Positions 1-6,454 of a stretch of DNA of 11,641 nt are shown here, piece by piece. This DNA is from Allobrachymonas sp. (GTDB lineage: Bacteria > Pseudomonadota > Gammaproteobacteria > Burkholderiales > Burkholderiaceae_C): contig JAAUOI010000067.1 in the NCBI GenBank assembly GCA_012036375.1, positions 1 through 11,641 on the forward strand. Direction: 5' to 3'. How positions within the stretch are numbered: position 1 is the first letter of the stretch; every line of letters starts with the position of its first letter. Under the pieces are notes generated by a model that saw nothing but the letters and a program-made list of their open reading frames with translations, had not been told where the DNA came from and made no database searches. A program made the translations under genes and the position numbers.

Positions 1-5
1 ACTTG

Positions 6-56
6 ACGCACATTTCATGCCGGCCAGCAGCTGATTTTGCTTAAAAAATGGAGTTC
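6..56 (+). repeat. Dispersed repeat copy R1 (intergenic)
   Basis: This stretch matches the copy at 4041-4080 over its core: GCACATTTCATGCCG followed by a variable GC-rich turn, a short T-rich block and CTTAAAAAAT. It lies upstream of oxyR in the same orientation as the other copies. The left end may run out of the window. The match was found by eye. What follows, from about 66 to 199, shows no clear promoter, terminator or gene to me. Confidence 0.6.
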
Positions 57-199
57 AAAAAATAATGCACCAACCAAGCATCCAGACGCGTGATGGTCTG
101 AAAAACGAAGGCTTTCCTCGTCGCGCGCGGCCAGCAAACGAACAGCTCGAACGCAACACCCCGCCAACACATGCAAGCGTTTTGCTGCAAAATCAGTTC

Positions 200-1186
200 A
201 TGACCCTCACCGAGCTCAAATACATCGTTGCTCTCGCCCGCGAAAAGCATTTTGGCCGCGCCGCGCAGGCTTGCTTTATTTCGCAGCCGACGCTGTCGGT
301 GTCGATCAAGAATTTGGAAGAAGAGCTCGATTGCAAACTGTTTGAGCGAGCAGCATCGGAAGTCACCATCACGCCGCTGGGCGAGGAAATCGTGCGCCAA
401 GCGCAGAGTGTTTTAGAGCAAGCTTCGCGCATCAAAGAAATTGCCAAACGCGGCAAAGACCCGCTGTCGGGCAGCTTGCGCCTTGGCGTGATTTACACGA
501 TTGGTCCGTATTTACTGCCCGAACTGGTGCGTCAGGTGATTGCGCACACGCCGCAAATGCCCTTGATGCTGCAAGAGAATTTCACCGTGAAGCTGCTAGA
601 AATGCTGCGCTTGGGCGAGATCGATTGCGCCATTCTGGCCGAGCCCTTTCCCGATGCGGGCTTGGCCATTGCGCCGCTGTATGACGAGCCCTTCATCGTG
701 GCTGTGCCAAGCAACCATGCGCTAGCGGCCAAGAGCGCCATCAGCGCCGAGGAGCTAAAACTTCAGACCATGCTGTTGCTCGGAACAGGGCATTGCTTTC
801 GCGACCATGTGCTCGAAGTCTGCCCCGAGTTTGCACGCTTTTCCAGCGACACCGAAGGCATCCGCAAGAGCTTTGAAGGCTCGTCCTTGGAGACGATCAA
901 ACACATGGTGCAAGCGGGCATGGGCGTGACGGTGGTGCCGCAGCTTTCAGTGCCAAAACAGGCTCTAGCCAGCATATATTCTGCGCCGAATGCTCCTAAA
1001 AAAAGAGCAAAAGCGACTGCCCACGCAGAAATTCCAGAGGTGCGCTATATCCCCTTTGAGGGCGAGCCGCCGCTGCGCCGCGTGGTGCTCGCTTGGCGGC
1101 GCAGCTTCACGCGCTACGAGGCGATTGCGGCGCTACGCAATGCGGTGTATGCCTGCGACTTGCCGGGGATCAAGCGACTGAGTTGA
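200..1186 (+). CDS. oxyR: OxyR, LysR-type hydrogen peroxide sensor
   Basis: A 328-residue LysR-type regulator. A winged helix-turn-helix lies at about residues 15-50 (FGRAAQACFISQPTLSVSI), followed by a periplasmic-binding-protein-like effector domain. The motif GHCFRDHVLEVC places cysteines at residues 199 and 208, the same numbers as the redox pair of E. coli OxyR. This supports OxyR identity and also the ATG at 200; the frame stays open to an ATG at 65, but that adds 45 residues that do not look like the family. In the family, peroxide forms a C199-C208 disulfide that switches the protein to activate catalase and alkyl hydroperoxide reductase genes. The protein exceeds the E. coli 305 residues mainly through a lysine-rich insert at about 255-275, which coincides with a dispersed repeat. 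No clear Shine-Dalgarno precedes the start. It converges on the exporter gene with a 3-bp gap. Confidence 0.93.
   Translation: MTLTELKYIVALAREKHFGRAAQACFISQPTLSVSIKNLEEELDCKLFERAASEVTITPLGEEIVRQAQSVLEQASRIKEIAKRGKDPLSGSLRLGVIYTIGPYLLPELVRQVIAHTPQMPLMLQENFTVKLLEMLRLGEIDCAILAEPFPDAGLAIAPLYDEPFIVAVPSNHALAAKSAISAEELKLQTMLLLGTGHCFRDHVLEVCPEFARFSSDTEGIRKSFEGSSLETIKHMVQAGMGVTVVPQLSVPKQALASIYSAPNAPKKRAKATAHAEIPEVRYIPFEGEPPLRRVVLAWRRSFTRYEAIAALRNAVYACDLPGIKRLS
962..1009 (+). repeat. Dispersed repeat copy R4, inside oxyR
   Basis: Positions 973-996 align without gaps to 8171-8194 in the restriction gene (19 of 24 identical), sharing CTCTGCGCC-like and ATGCT blocks. Five-base arms GCTCT (963-967 region) and AGAGC (1004-1008) bracket the element. 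It encodes about residues 255-271 of OxyR (ALASIYSAPNAPKKRAK), where the family normally has no such segment. It is more distantly related to R1-R3, sharing an ATATTCYRYGCC core. Confidence 0.45.
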
Positions 1187-1189
1187 TGC

Positions 1190-2062
1190 TCACTCATCCA
1201 CCGCCGCCCACAGCGCGGCCGCGATGATGAGCAGGCCGCCCATCACTATGCGAGTCGACAATTGCGAAGCACCGAGCAGCACCGATGAGGCGGTTGCGAT
1301 CAAGATTTCATTGAGCATGACGAGCGAGGTGGTACTGGCCTTCAAACGCGCTGCGCCGTATTGCAACGCCAAGTTGCTCAACAGAAAAAACGCTGCAAAG
1401 CCCACGAGCAGTGTCAAGCCCCAACCGCCAAGCATCGGCGGGGCGCTCCAGTTGCCCTGCCAAGTGCCGACACTGCCCACCAGTGCAGAAAACAATGCGC
1501 CACCCAAAAACATCGCAAAAGTGCGCTGCTCGGAGGGTACTTCGCGCAGTTTGCGCAGCATGGCATTGTTCAGCGCAAAGCAAAAGCCGCCCATCAACGC
1601 GAGCCAATCGGCGGCCGATTGCGGCCAAGGCCACGGCGAATCAGGCGTTTTAAGCACTAGCGCCACCCCTGCGAGCGCGATGGCCACGCGTGCGAGCGAG
1701 CGGCGCGTCGGCTTCTCATCCAATATGAGCCACGCCAGCAAAATCGACCATGCGGGCATCATGTAAAACAGCAACACAACGCGCACCACATCGCCAATCG
1801 TCACGGCCCAATTGAAGCCCACATTGGTCAGCCCCGAGCCCAAAGCAATCCACCACAGCGCAGGCACAGCCACCAAACCGCGCCATGCGTGCGGCCGCCA
1901 TGTCCACACAATCAGCACTGCCAAGCCATACATGATGGAAGTGGCCCACAAAGGGTGTAACCCTAGCTTTTCTAGCTCGCGAAACGGCCACCAAGCCAGC
2001 CCCCACGCCAGTGCGTTAGTTAATAGCGCAAGCGCGGCCCAAGTGTTGGTTGAAGTTGCCAT
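1190..2062 (-). CDS. EamA/DMT-superfamily membrane transporter
   Basis: A 290-residue, very hydrophobic protein with about ten membrane helices (near residues 8-26, 38-55, 66-84, 92-114, 123-138, 150-166, 181-200, 212-234, 244-264 and 270-288). They fall into two five-helix EamA halves, residues 8-137 and 150-288. The first half ends in the typical PAWSILLAWLILDEKPT turn, and the second carries LNEIL in its fourth helix. Family members are inner-membrane exporters of amino acids or metabolites; the substrate cannot be read from the sequence. It starts 38 bp after the dedA stop on the same strand, so the two are probably co-transcribed. Its stop lies 3 bp from that of convergent oxyR. The start is the ATG with a weak GGA about five bases upstream. 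Confidence 0.85.
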   Translation of the reverse strand: MATSTNTWAALALLTNALAWGLAWWPFRELEKLGLHPLWATSIMYGLAVLIVWTWRPHAWRGLVAVPALWWIALGSGLTNVGFNWAVTIGDVVRVVLLFYMMPAWSILLAWLILDEKPTRRSLARVAIALAGVALVLKTPDSPWPWPQSAADWLALMGGFCFALNNAMLRKLREVPSEQRTFAMFLGGALFSALVGSVGTWQGNWSAPPMLGGWGLTLLVGFAAFFLLSNLALQYGAARLKASTTSLVMLNEILIATASSVLLGASQLSTRIVMGGLLIIAAALWAAVDE

Positions 2063-2100
2063 GAGTCCATGCGATCAGCAAGCGAGCAAGCCGCGCTGAT

Positions 2101-2718
2101 TCAAGAGCCCGAGCGCTCGGCGCGTTTCTTTTTTCGCCACCAAACAAACAGCGCAATCGCGCCCACACCCAGCAAAAAGAACAGCCCGTATTGAAACTTA
2201 TGCAAAGTGGCAAACAGCCATTCACGGTTTTGTGCGCCGAAGTAGCCCAAGTAAATCCACACTGGCACGCTAATAAGCGCGGCAAAGCCATCCATCAAAA
2301 ACCAGGTGCTGAACTTGACTTTGCCCGTCATGCCGGCCGTAAAAAACACCGGGGTGCGCAGGCCGGGCAAAAAGCGCGCGACGAACATCACCCAGCGTCC
2401 GTATTTTTCAAACGCAGCTTGCGCTTTCTCAAACCGCGCAGGCGTGAGCACACGTCGAAAGCCCGGTAATTGCATCATCTTCTCGCCGCGCCACCTGCCC
2501 AAACTGAACATCAAGCCATCGCCAATCATCACACCCGCCATACCAACGGCAAACATCACATGCGGATTGGCATAGCCCAAGCCTGCGATCACGCCGCCAG
2601 TGACCAGCGTCACATCTTCTGGCACAGGCACGCCAAAGCCGCAAATCAGCAGCATGACAAAGACTGCGATGTAGCCATAATGGGTGAAGATGGGCAATAA
2701 AAAATCAAAAACCTGCAT
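2101..2718 (-). CDS. DedA-family (VTT/SNARE-associated) membrane protein
   Basis: A 205-residue membrane protein of normal DedA length. Visible hallmarks are the re-entrant loop GFGVPVPED with E34 and D35, a second acidic site in IGDGLMF (D67), and the signature FVARFLPGLRTP with R115 and R121. These match acidic and arginine residues known to be essential in E. coli DedA proteins. The C-terminus is a final helix followed by a basic tail (WWRKKKRAERSGS), expected in the cytoplasm. In the family these proteins support proton-motive-force homeostasis and flipping of undecaprenyl-phosphate or phospholipids; which applies here is not visible. It is the first gene of a likely two-gene unit with the EamA exporter and diverges from alr. 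Confidence 0.9.
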   Translation of the reverse strand: MQVFDFLLPIFTHYGYIAVFVMLLICGFGVPVPEDVTLVTGGVIAGLGYANPHVMFAVGMAGVMIGDGLMFSLGRWRGEKMMQLPGFRRVLTPARFEKAQAAFEKYGRWVMFVARFLPGLRTPVFFTAGMTGKVKFSTWFLMDGFAALISVPVWIYLGYFGAQNREWLFATLHKFQYGLFFLLGVGAIALFVWWRKKKRAERSGS

Positions 2719-2781
2719 AGTGCGCGAGACTCAAGGTGAGTAACGCTGTCTCCAAAATCGGCCACAAAGCGAAACCATTGG

Positions 2782-2825
2782 TTTATAGCATGCGCTTGAC
2801 ATGACTTTACTTCATGTTGAATCAT
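2782..2825. promoter_or_regulatory. Divergent dedA/alr promoter region with inverted repeat
   Basis: On the plus strand a perfect -35 (TTGACA, 2796-2801) is followed after 18 bp by AATCAT (2820-2825), a 4-of-6 match to -10, facing alr. On the minus strand TATAAA (2787-2782) could serve dedA. An inverted repeat ACATGA-N7-TCATGT (2799-2804, 2812-2817) sits over the plus-strand spacer, a plausible operator. Promoter calls by eye; none is strong as a whole. Confidence 0.35.
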
Positions 2826-2886
2826 TGGCGTGAATCGCGACTGACCACTAAACTTGCTCTATTGCACTTTTTGTTGAGCACTTGCC

Positions 2887-4002
2887 ATGCCCCGCCCCAT
2901 ACAAGCCACGATTCACACCACCGCCTTGCGCCATAACCTTGAGCGCTGCCGCGCCGGTGCGCCTGATGCGAAAGTCTGGGCTATCGTCAAAGCCAATGCC
3001 TATGGTCATGGCATCGAACGCGTCTTCGAGGGCTTGCGCAGCGCCGATGGCTTTGCGCTGCTGGATTTGGAGGAAGCGCAGCGCATCCGCTCGCTGGGCT
3101 GGCGCGGGCCGATTTTGCTGCTGGAAGGCTGTTTTGAGCCGCGCGATTTGGAGCTGTGCTCGCGCTTGGGCTTGTGGCACACCATCCATTGCAACGAACA
3201 AATCGACTGGCTTGCTGCGCACAAGACGCATGAGCCGCACCGCGTCTTCCTCAAAATGAATTCGGGCATGAACCGGCTGGGCTTCAAGCCAGCGAGCTAC
3301 CGCAGCGCGTGGGTGCGGCTCAATGCTTTGACCCAGGTGCAAGAAATTTCGCTCATGACGCATTTCTCCGATGCCGATGCGAAGCGCTTCGGGCAAGATG
3401 GCATCGCGCATCAGCTGGCCGCTTTCAATGAAGCCACACAAGACTTGCCCGGCGAACGCAGTTTGTCCAACAGCGCGGCTACGCTGCGCTATTCGGCTCA
3501 AGATCTGCGCACCGATTGGATTCGCCCCGGCATCGCGCAATACGGCAGCAGCACGGATTACCCCGAGCACAACAGCGCACACTGGCAATTGCAACCCGCG
3601 ATGACACTGGCCGCCAAGATCATTGCCACACAAGATTTAGCAGCCGCAGACAGCATTGGCTACGGCTCGGCCTATGTCGCCGAGCAACCGATGCGCATTG
3701 GCATCGTGGCCTGCGGCTATGCCGATGGCTACCCGCGCATTGCCAGCGGCAGCAATGCCAAGGGCACACCCGTGCTGATTGGTGGCCAGCGCAGCCGCAC
3801 GGTGGGGCGCGTGAGTATGGACATGATCACAGTGGATTTAACGAACCTGCCTCAGGCGGGCATCGGCACTGAAGTCACGCTCTGGGGGCGTGCGGCCAGT
3901 GGCGCGGTGCTGTCGATTGACGAAGTCGCCGCCTGTGCGCAAACCGTGGGGTATGAGCTGATGTGTGCGTTGGCGCAGCGGGTGCCGGTGGTGGTGGATT
4001 GA
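2887..4002 (+). CDS. alr: Alanine racemase (PLP-dependent)
   Basis: A 371-residue fold-type III racemase of normal length. It interconverts L- and D-alanine in the cytoplasm and so supplies D-alanine for peptidoglycan. The PLP lysine is K35 within VWAIVKANAYGHG. The second catalytic base is Y259 in SIGYGSAY, followed by the conserved ACGYADGYPR. The other recognisable blocks are the N-terminal barrel motif HRVFLKMNSGMNRLGF and the C-terminal VGRVSMDMITVDLT. No key residue is missing. Whether it plays the biosynthetic Alr or catabolic DadX role cannot be told; no dadA lies beside it. The ATG follows GCACTTGCC with only a weak GAG upstream. It converges on the LysR-type gene, with a dispersed repeat in the 96-bp gap. 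Confidence 0.95.
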   Translation: MPRPIQATIHTTALRHNLERCRAGAPDAKVWAIVKANAYGHGIERVFEGLRSADGFALLDLEEAQRIRSLGWRGPILLLEGCFEPRDLELCSRLGLWHTIHCNEQIDWLAAHKTHEPHRVFLKMNSGMNRLGFKPASYRSAWVRLNALTQVQEISLMTHFSDADAKRFGQDGIAHQLAAFNEATQDLPGERSLSNSAATLRYSAQDLRTDWIRPGIAQYGSSTDYPEHNSAHWQLQPAMTLAAKIIATQDLAAADSIGYGSAYVAEQPMRIGIVACGYADGYPRIASGSNAKGTPVLIGGQRSRTVGRVSMDMITVDLTNLPQAGIGTEVTLWGRAASGAVLSIDEVAACAQTVGYELMCALAQRVPVVVD

Positions 4003-4016
4003 ATGGTTATGATAAA

Positions 4017-4087
4017 TACTATGAAAATAGTAGCATTGCGCGCACATTCCATGCCGACTAGCGGCGTATTTCGCTTAAAAATAGCAG
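4017..4087 (+). repeat. Dispersed repeat copy R2 (intergenic)
   Basis: This copy fills most of the gap between the convergent ends of alr and the LysR-type gene. It begins with a small hairpin, TACTAT-GAAA-ATAGTA (4017-4032), with a GNRA-type loop. The core GCACATTCCATGCCG (4042-4056) and a CTTAAAAAT block follow. It aligns along its length with 7632-7702 and, over its core, with 6-50. The hairpin is A/T-rich and has no U-tract on either side, so I do not call it a terminator. Confidence 0.65.
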
Positions 4088-4098
4088 CCTTTGATCCA

Positions 4099-4983
4099 TC
4101 ACGACCCCTTCAACCACTGCGCAAAAAACTCAATACAAGCGCGGATTTTGGGCGCTCGGTGGCGCTCTTGCAGCATCACGGCGTTGATCGGCACGGTTTG
4201 GCAGTCCACCAACTCATCCATCACGCGCACCAGTTGCCCACTGGCCACCCTCGGCTCGCAAATCGCGGTGTTACCGCGCACCACGCCCAAACCCGCCAAC
4301 ACCATGTTCATCATGATGCCGGTGGAACTGGCGCGGTAGTGGCCGCGGGCGATGTGCGTGATGCGCTCGCTGTCAATCACAAACGGCCAGCGGTTCAAGC
4401 CGGGCTGGGCGCTGTTGGTGATCAAGCGATGTTGCGCGAGGTCTTCCAGCGACTGCGGCATGCCTTGCGTGGCAATGTAAGCCGGCGCGGCATACAGCCT
4501 GCGGCCATGCTCGCCAATCTTGCGTGCTACCAGATTGTCTGAGCCCGGATCGCCGGTGCGAATCGCCAAATCAATGCCCAGTTGTGCCATATCGATCAAG
4601 CGATCATCGGTGTGCAGCTCCACGTTGAGCGCAGGATGCAACTGCGCCAAGGCCGGCAAACTGGGCACGATCACATACTGCGCCATCGCCGGGCTTGCCG
4701 CCAGTTTCACCATGCCCGAAACCTCTGCGCCGCTGCTCACATCTGCTTCAAACTGCGCATAACTCTCCAGCATGCGCTTGCCGTGCTCGATCAGCGATTG
4801 CCCCGCTTCCGTGAGTGAGAGCGCATGCGTGCTGCGATGCAAGAGGCGCACCTGATGCTGCGCTTCCAGCCGCGAGAGCGAGCGAGAAATTTGGCTCACG
4901 GGCACATCCGCCTCACGCGCCGCGCCCGAGAGCGAGCCGAGTTCGGCTACGCGCAGAAAGGTTTGTAGATCACTCAAATCCAT
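4099..4983 (-). CDS. LysR-type transcriptional regulator (CrgA/DmlR-like)
   Basis: A 294-residue LysR-family protein. The N-terminal winged helix-turn-helix spans about residues 15-50 (SLSGAAREADVPVSQISRSL), with a linker helix to about 85. The co-inducer-binding domain follows, with recognisable LAIRTGDPGSDNLVARKIG and GLGVVRGNTAICEPRVASGQL blocks. This pattern is typical of the large CrgA/DmlR-like subgroup; the ligand is not predictable. It is transcribed away from the tautomerase unit. The 145-bp gap holds a perfect 28-bp inverted repeat, so control of that unit and of itself is the likely job. The ATG at 4983 gives the normal N-terminus but no Shine-Dalgarno is evident. It converges on alr. 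Confidence 0.88.
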   Translation of the reverse strand: MDLSDLQTFLRVAELGSLSGAAREADVPVSQISRSLSRLEAQHQVRLLHRSTHALSLTEAGQSLIEHGKRMLESYAQFEADVSSGAEVSGMVKLAASPAMAQYVIVPSLPALAQLHPALNVELHTDDRLIDMAQLGIDLAIRTGDPGSDNLVARKIGEHGRRLYAAPAYIATQGMPQSLEDLAQHRLITNSAQPGLNRWPFVIDSERITHIARGHYRASSTGIMMNMVLAGLGVVRGNTAICEPRVASGQLVRVMDELVDCQTVPINAVMLQERHRAPKIRACIEFFAQWLKGS

Positions 4984-5020
4984 GGTGGCTGTATGTTGAT
5001 GGGTTTTGACGCATTTGCTT

Positions 5021-5048
5021 TTGCATAATTTGCAAATCCATTATGCAA
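5021..5048. promoter_or_regulatory. Probable LysR-type operator (perfect inverted repeat)
   Basis: The site is TTGCATAAT-N10-ATTATGCAA, nine perfectly complementary bases on each side (5021-5029 and 5040-5048). A second palindrome, ATTTGCAAAT (5028-5037), is nested in the centre. Its centre lies about 58 bp before the start point implied by the candidate promoter at 5058-5086, close to the usual recognition site of LysR-type activators. A CATAAT on the minus strand inside the repeat could be the regulator's own -10, which would allow autorepression. Confidence 0.6.
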
Positions 5049-5057
5049 CGAACGCCG

Positions 5058-5086
5058 TTTCCAAGCCCGCGTTACACGCCTAAAGT
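5058..5086 (+). promoter_or_regulatory. Candidate promoter of small ORF/tautomerase unit
   Basis: TTTCCA (5058-5063) and TAAAGT (5081-5086) are separated by exactly 17 bp; each matches the sigma-70 consensus at 4 of 6 positions. Weak boxes fit a promoter that needs an activator. The operator lies immediately upstream. Identified by eye only. Confidence 0.3.
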
Positions 5087-5095
5087 TCCTCCATC

Positions 5096-5111
5096 GCTTC
5101 AATTTTGAAGC
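5096..5111 (+). promoter_or_regulatory. Short palindrome in the 5' leader
   Basis: GCTTCAA-TT-TTGAAGC is a perfect 7+2+7 inverted repeat. As RNA it could form a six-pair stem with a four-base loop, ending seven bases before the Shine-Dalgarno AGGAG (5118-5122) of the small ORF. It could tune translation or be a second protein-binding site. Confidence 0.3.
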
Positions 5112-5128
5112 AATTTTAGGAGAGCATC

Positions 5129-5254
5129 ATGACTTCAACCCTTCGCAGCAGTATCCGGTCGTCATTGCACAAACTGCAAATGATGTGGTGTCTCAGCTTG
5201 CATCGCTTGGCGCAATTTGAACTCACCAGCCACCGTGCCCAGCACATTCACTGA
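5129..5254 (+). CDS. Small ORF (41 aa) upstream of tautomerase
   Basis: A 41-codon frame opens with ATG six bases after a strong Shine-Dalgarno (AGGAG, 5118-5122), the best ribosome site I found in this window. It ends in TGA 13 bp before the tautomerase ATG. The product begins MTSTLRSSIRSSLHKLQMMW and is basic, with a helical hydrophobic middle (QMMWCLSLHRLAQFEL) and a histidine-rich end. I do not recognise a family; short basic proteins of DUF1127 type were considered, but the arginine-rich C-terminus is missing. The tautomerase start has no ribosome site of its own, so this frame may serve to deliver ribosomes to it (translational coupling), with or without a function for the peptide. Confidence 0.5.
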   Translation: MTSTLRSSIRSSLHKLQMMWCLSLHRLAQFELTSHRAQHIH

Positions 5255-5267
5255 ACAGACGCACATC

Positions 5268-5681
5268 ATGCCTACCTTGAACCTGCGCCTCGCCCCGCTC
5301 CTGAACCCGCCAGTCTATGACAGCCTGGCCGCCAAGCTCACTGCTTTGACGGCGAAAGTCCTGCACAAGCGCCCAGAAGTCACCATTGTGATGATCGACG
5401 ACTTGCCCGCCGCCCGCTTCTGCGCGGGCGGCGCGGCCAGTGAGCAAGCGATTGCTTGCTTGGAAATTAACATCACGGCGGGCACGAATACCGCCGTTGA
5501 GAAACAAGCCTTCGTCAGCGATGCGCATGCGCTGCTGCGCCAGCTGCTGGGCGATTTGCATGAAGCCAGCTACGTCATCGTGCGCGAGCTGCCTGCGGAA
5601 AACTGGGGCTATGGCGGTATGACGCAGGCGCAGCGCAAACTACTCAAAACTGCGCCCAGCCCAGAGGCAGCGTTGGCTTAA
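5268..5681 (+). CDS. Tautomerase-superfamily protein (4-OT-like, two-domain)
   Basis: A 137-residue protein. The ATG at 5268 is chosen because it puts proline directly after the initiator methionine (MPTLNLRLAP). Tautomerase-superfamily enzymes use an exposed N-terminal proline as catalytic base. The frame also stays open to a TTG at 5217, but that would bury the proline. The sequence reads as two beta-alpha-beta units (about residues 2-60 and 64-115), as in the longer trimeric members rather than the 62-residue 4-oxalocrotonate tautomerase. It ends with the conserved ENWGYGG block. The substrate is unknown; family members isomerise unsaturated keto acids or dehalogenate small acids. It follows the 41-codon ORF by 13 bp and is probably controlled by the divergent LysR-type regulator. 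It converges on lipB with a 16-bp gap. Confidence 0.8.
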   Translation: MPTLNLRLAPLLNPPVYDSLAAKLTALTAKVLHKRPEVTIVMIDDLPAARFCAGGAASEQAIACLEINITAGTNTAVEKQAFVSDAHALLRQLLGDLHEASYVIVRELPAENWGYGGMTQAQRKLLKTAPSPEAALA

Positions 5682-5707
5682 TTGACAAATCGCAAGCTTA
5701 GGCCAAC
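5672..5707. terminator. Possible stem-loop between convergent tautomerase and lipB
   Basis: GTTGGCTTAA (5672-5681) can pair with TTAGGCCAAC (5698-5707) as a ten-pair stem with one G-U pair in the plus-strand RNA. The 16-base intergenic space forms the loop. There is no U-tract on either side, and the arms arise because both genes end in Leu-Ala-stop, so chance is a fair alternative. Confidence 0.25.
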
Positions 5708-6426
5708 CGCGTCACAAGCTGTTGCGCCAACACCTGCGCCACCTCAACCCAACTCGCCTGCACGCCGATAGATGCCATATCCACCGTGCGCAGGCCGCGG
5801 TAGCCACAAGGATCGATGCGATCAAACGGCGAGAGATCCATCGCCACATTCAGCGCCACGCCGTGATACGTCCTATGCCGGCTTACCTTAATGCCCAGCG
5901 CAGAAATCTTGCCAATATCTGCGCGAGTGCCCAGTTCTTGGTCAGTCAGCGGCAAACCATCTGCGCCCAACAATCTCGCATGCGAGGCCGGCTCCTCAAT
6001 CCTCACATAAATCCCCGGTGCGCCGCGCACGCGATGCCCGGTGATGCCAAAGTGCGCCAGCGTGCGGATCACGCTTTCTTCAATCCGATACACATATTCT
6101 TTGACGAAATAGCCCCGCGCCTTCAAATCAATCATCGGATACGCCACCACCTGCCCCGGCCCGTGATACGTGACTTGCCCACCGCGATTGGTTTGCACCA
6201 CGGGAATATCCCCCGCCGCCACCACATGCTCGGCCTTGCCCGCCAGCCCCTGCGTAAAGACCGGTGGATGCTCACAAATCCATAGCACTTCGCGCAGATT
6301 CTGTGACGGCAAACGGCCTATTTCGTTTAAATTTTCAGTGTTTGCAGGATGCACCGTGGCCACAAACGCCTGCATCGCTTCATAGGTCGCCACATACGGC
6401 ACGAGGCCTTTGAATTCAACTTGCAT
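5698..6426 (-). CDS. lipB: LipB, octanoyl-[ACP]:protein N-octanoyltransferase
   Basis: A 242-residue enzyme of lipoic acid synthesis. It transfers octanoyl from acyl carrier protein to the lipoyl domains of 2-oxoacid dehydrogenases and the glycine cleavage H protein, before LipA adds sulfur. The signature RGGQVTYHGPGQ is at residues 81-92. The catalytic pair is K173 (IGKISALGIKV) and C207 (DPCGYRGL). It is about 30 residues longer than E. coli LipB, mainly through a loop at about 142-168, which I believe is usual in related betaproteobacteria. Neither lipA nor the ybeD-type gene is adjacent. It begins 28 bp after the stop of the restriction gene on the same strand, so any private promoter must lie inside that gene. 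The ATG has only a GGTG about ten bases upstream. Confidence 0.95.
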   Translation of the reverse strand: MQVEFKGLVPYVATYEAMQAFVATVHPANTENLNEIGRLPSQNLREVLWICEHPPVFTQGLAGKAEHVVAAGDIPVVQTNRGGQVTYHGPGQVVAYPMIDLKARGYFVKEYVYRIEESVIRTLAHFGITGHRVRGAPGIYVRIEEPASHARLLGADGLPLTDQELGTRADIGKISALGIKVSRHRTYHGVALNVAMDLSPFDRIDPCGYRGLRTVDMASIGVQASWVEVAQVLAQQLVTRLA

Positions 6427-6454
6427 CAGGTATTCACCATTTGAATCTGCCGAT

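Noticed and set aside
65..199. N-terminal extension of OxyR to an ATG at 65
   Set aside because: The ATG at 200 gives the family N-terminus and puts the redox cysteines at 199 and 208; the extra 45 residues are proline- and arginine-rich and unlike the family.
1179..1196. Hairpin over the convergent stops of oxyR and the exporter as a terminator
   Set aside because: The stem TGAGT/ACTCA has only five pairs and no T-tract on either strand.
1224..1766. 180-codon plus-strand frame opposite the EamA exporter
   Set aside because: It is antisense to a clear ten-helix membrane protein, with composition typical of a shadow frame.
2329..2345. A CATGCCGGCC match to the repeat core inside dedA
   Set aside because: The match is limited to about ten bases and the encoded FFTAGMTGK is a normal part of the DedA family.
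2848..3633. 261-codon minus-strand frame opposite alr
   Set aside because: It lies fully antisense to a complete alanine racemase and has no recognisable family motifs; long antisense frames are common in GC-rich genes.
5217..5267. TTG start extending the tautomerase by 17 residues
   Set aside because: It would bury the catalytic proline that follows the ATG at 5268, and no ribosome site precedes it.
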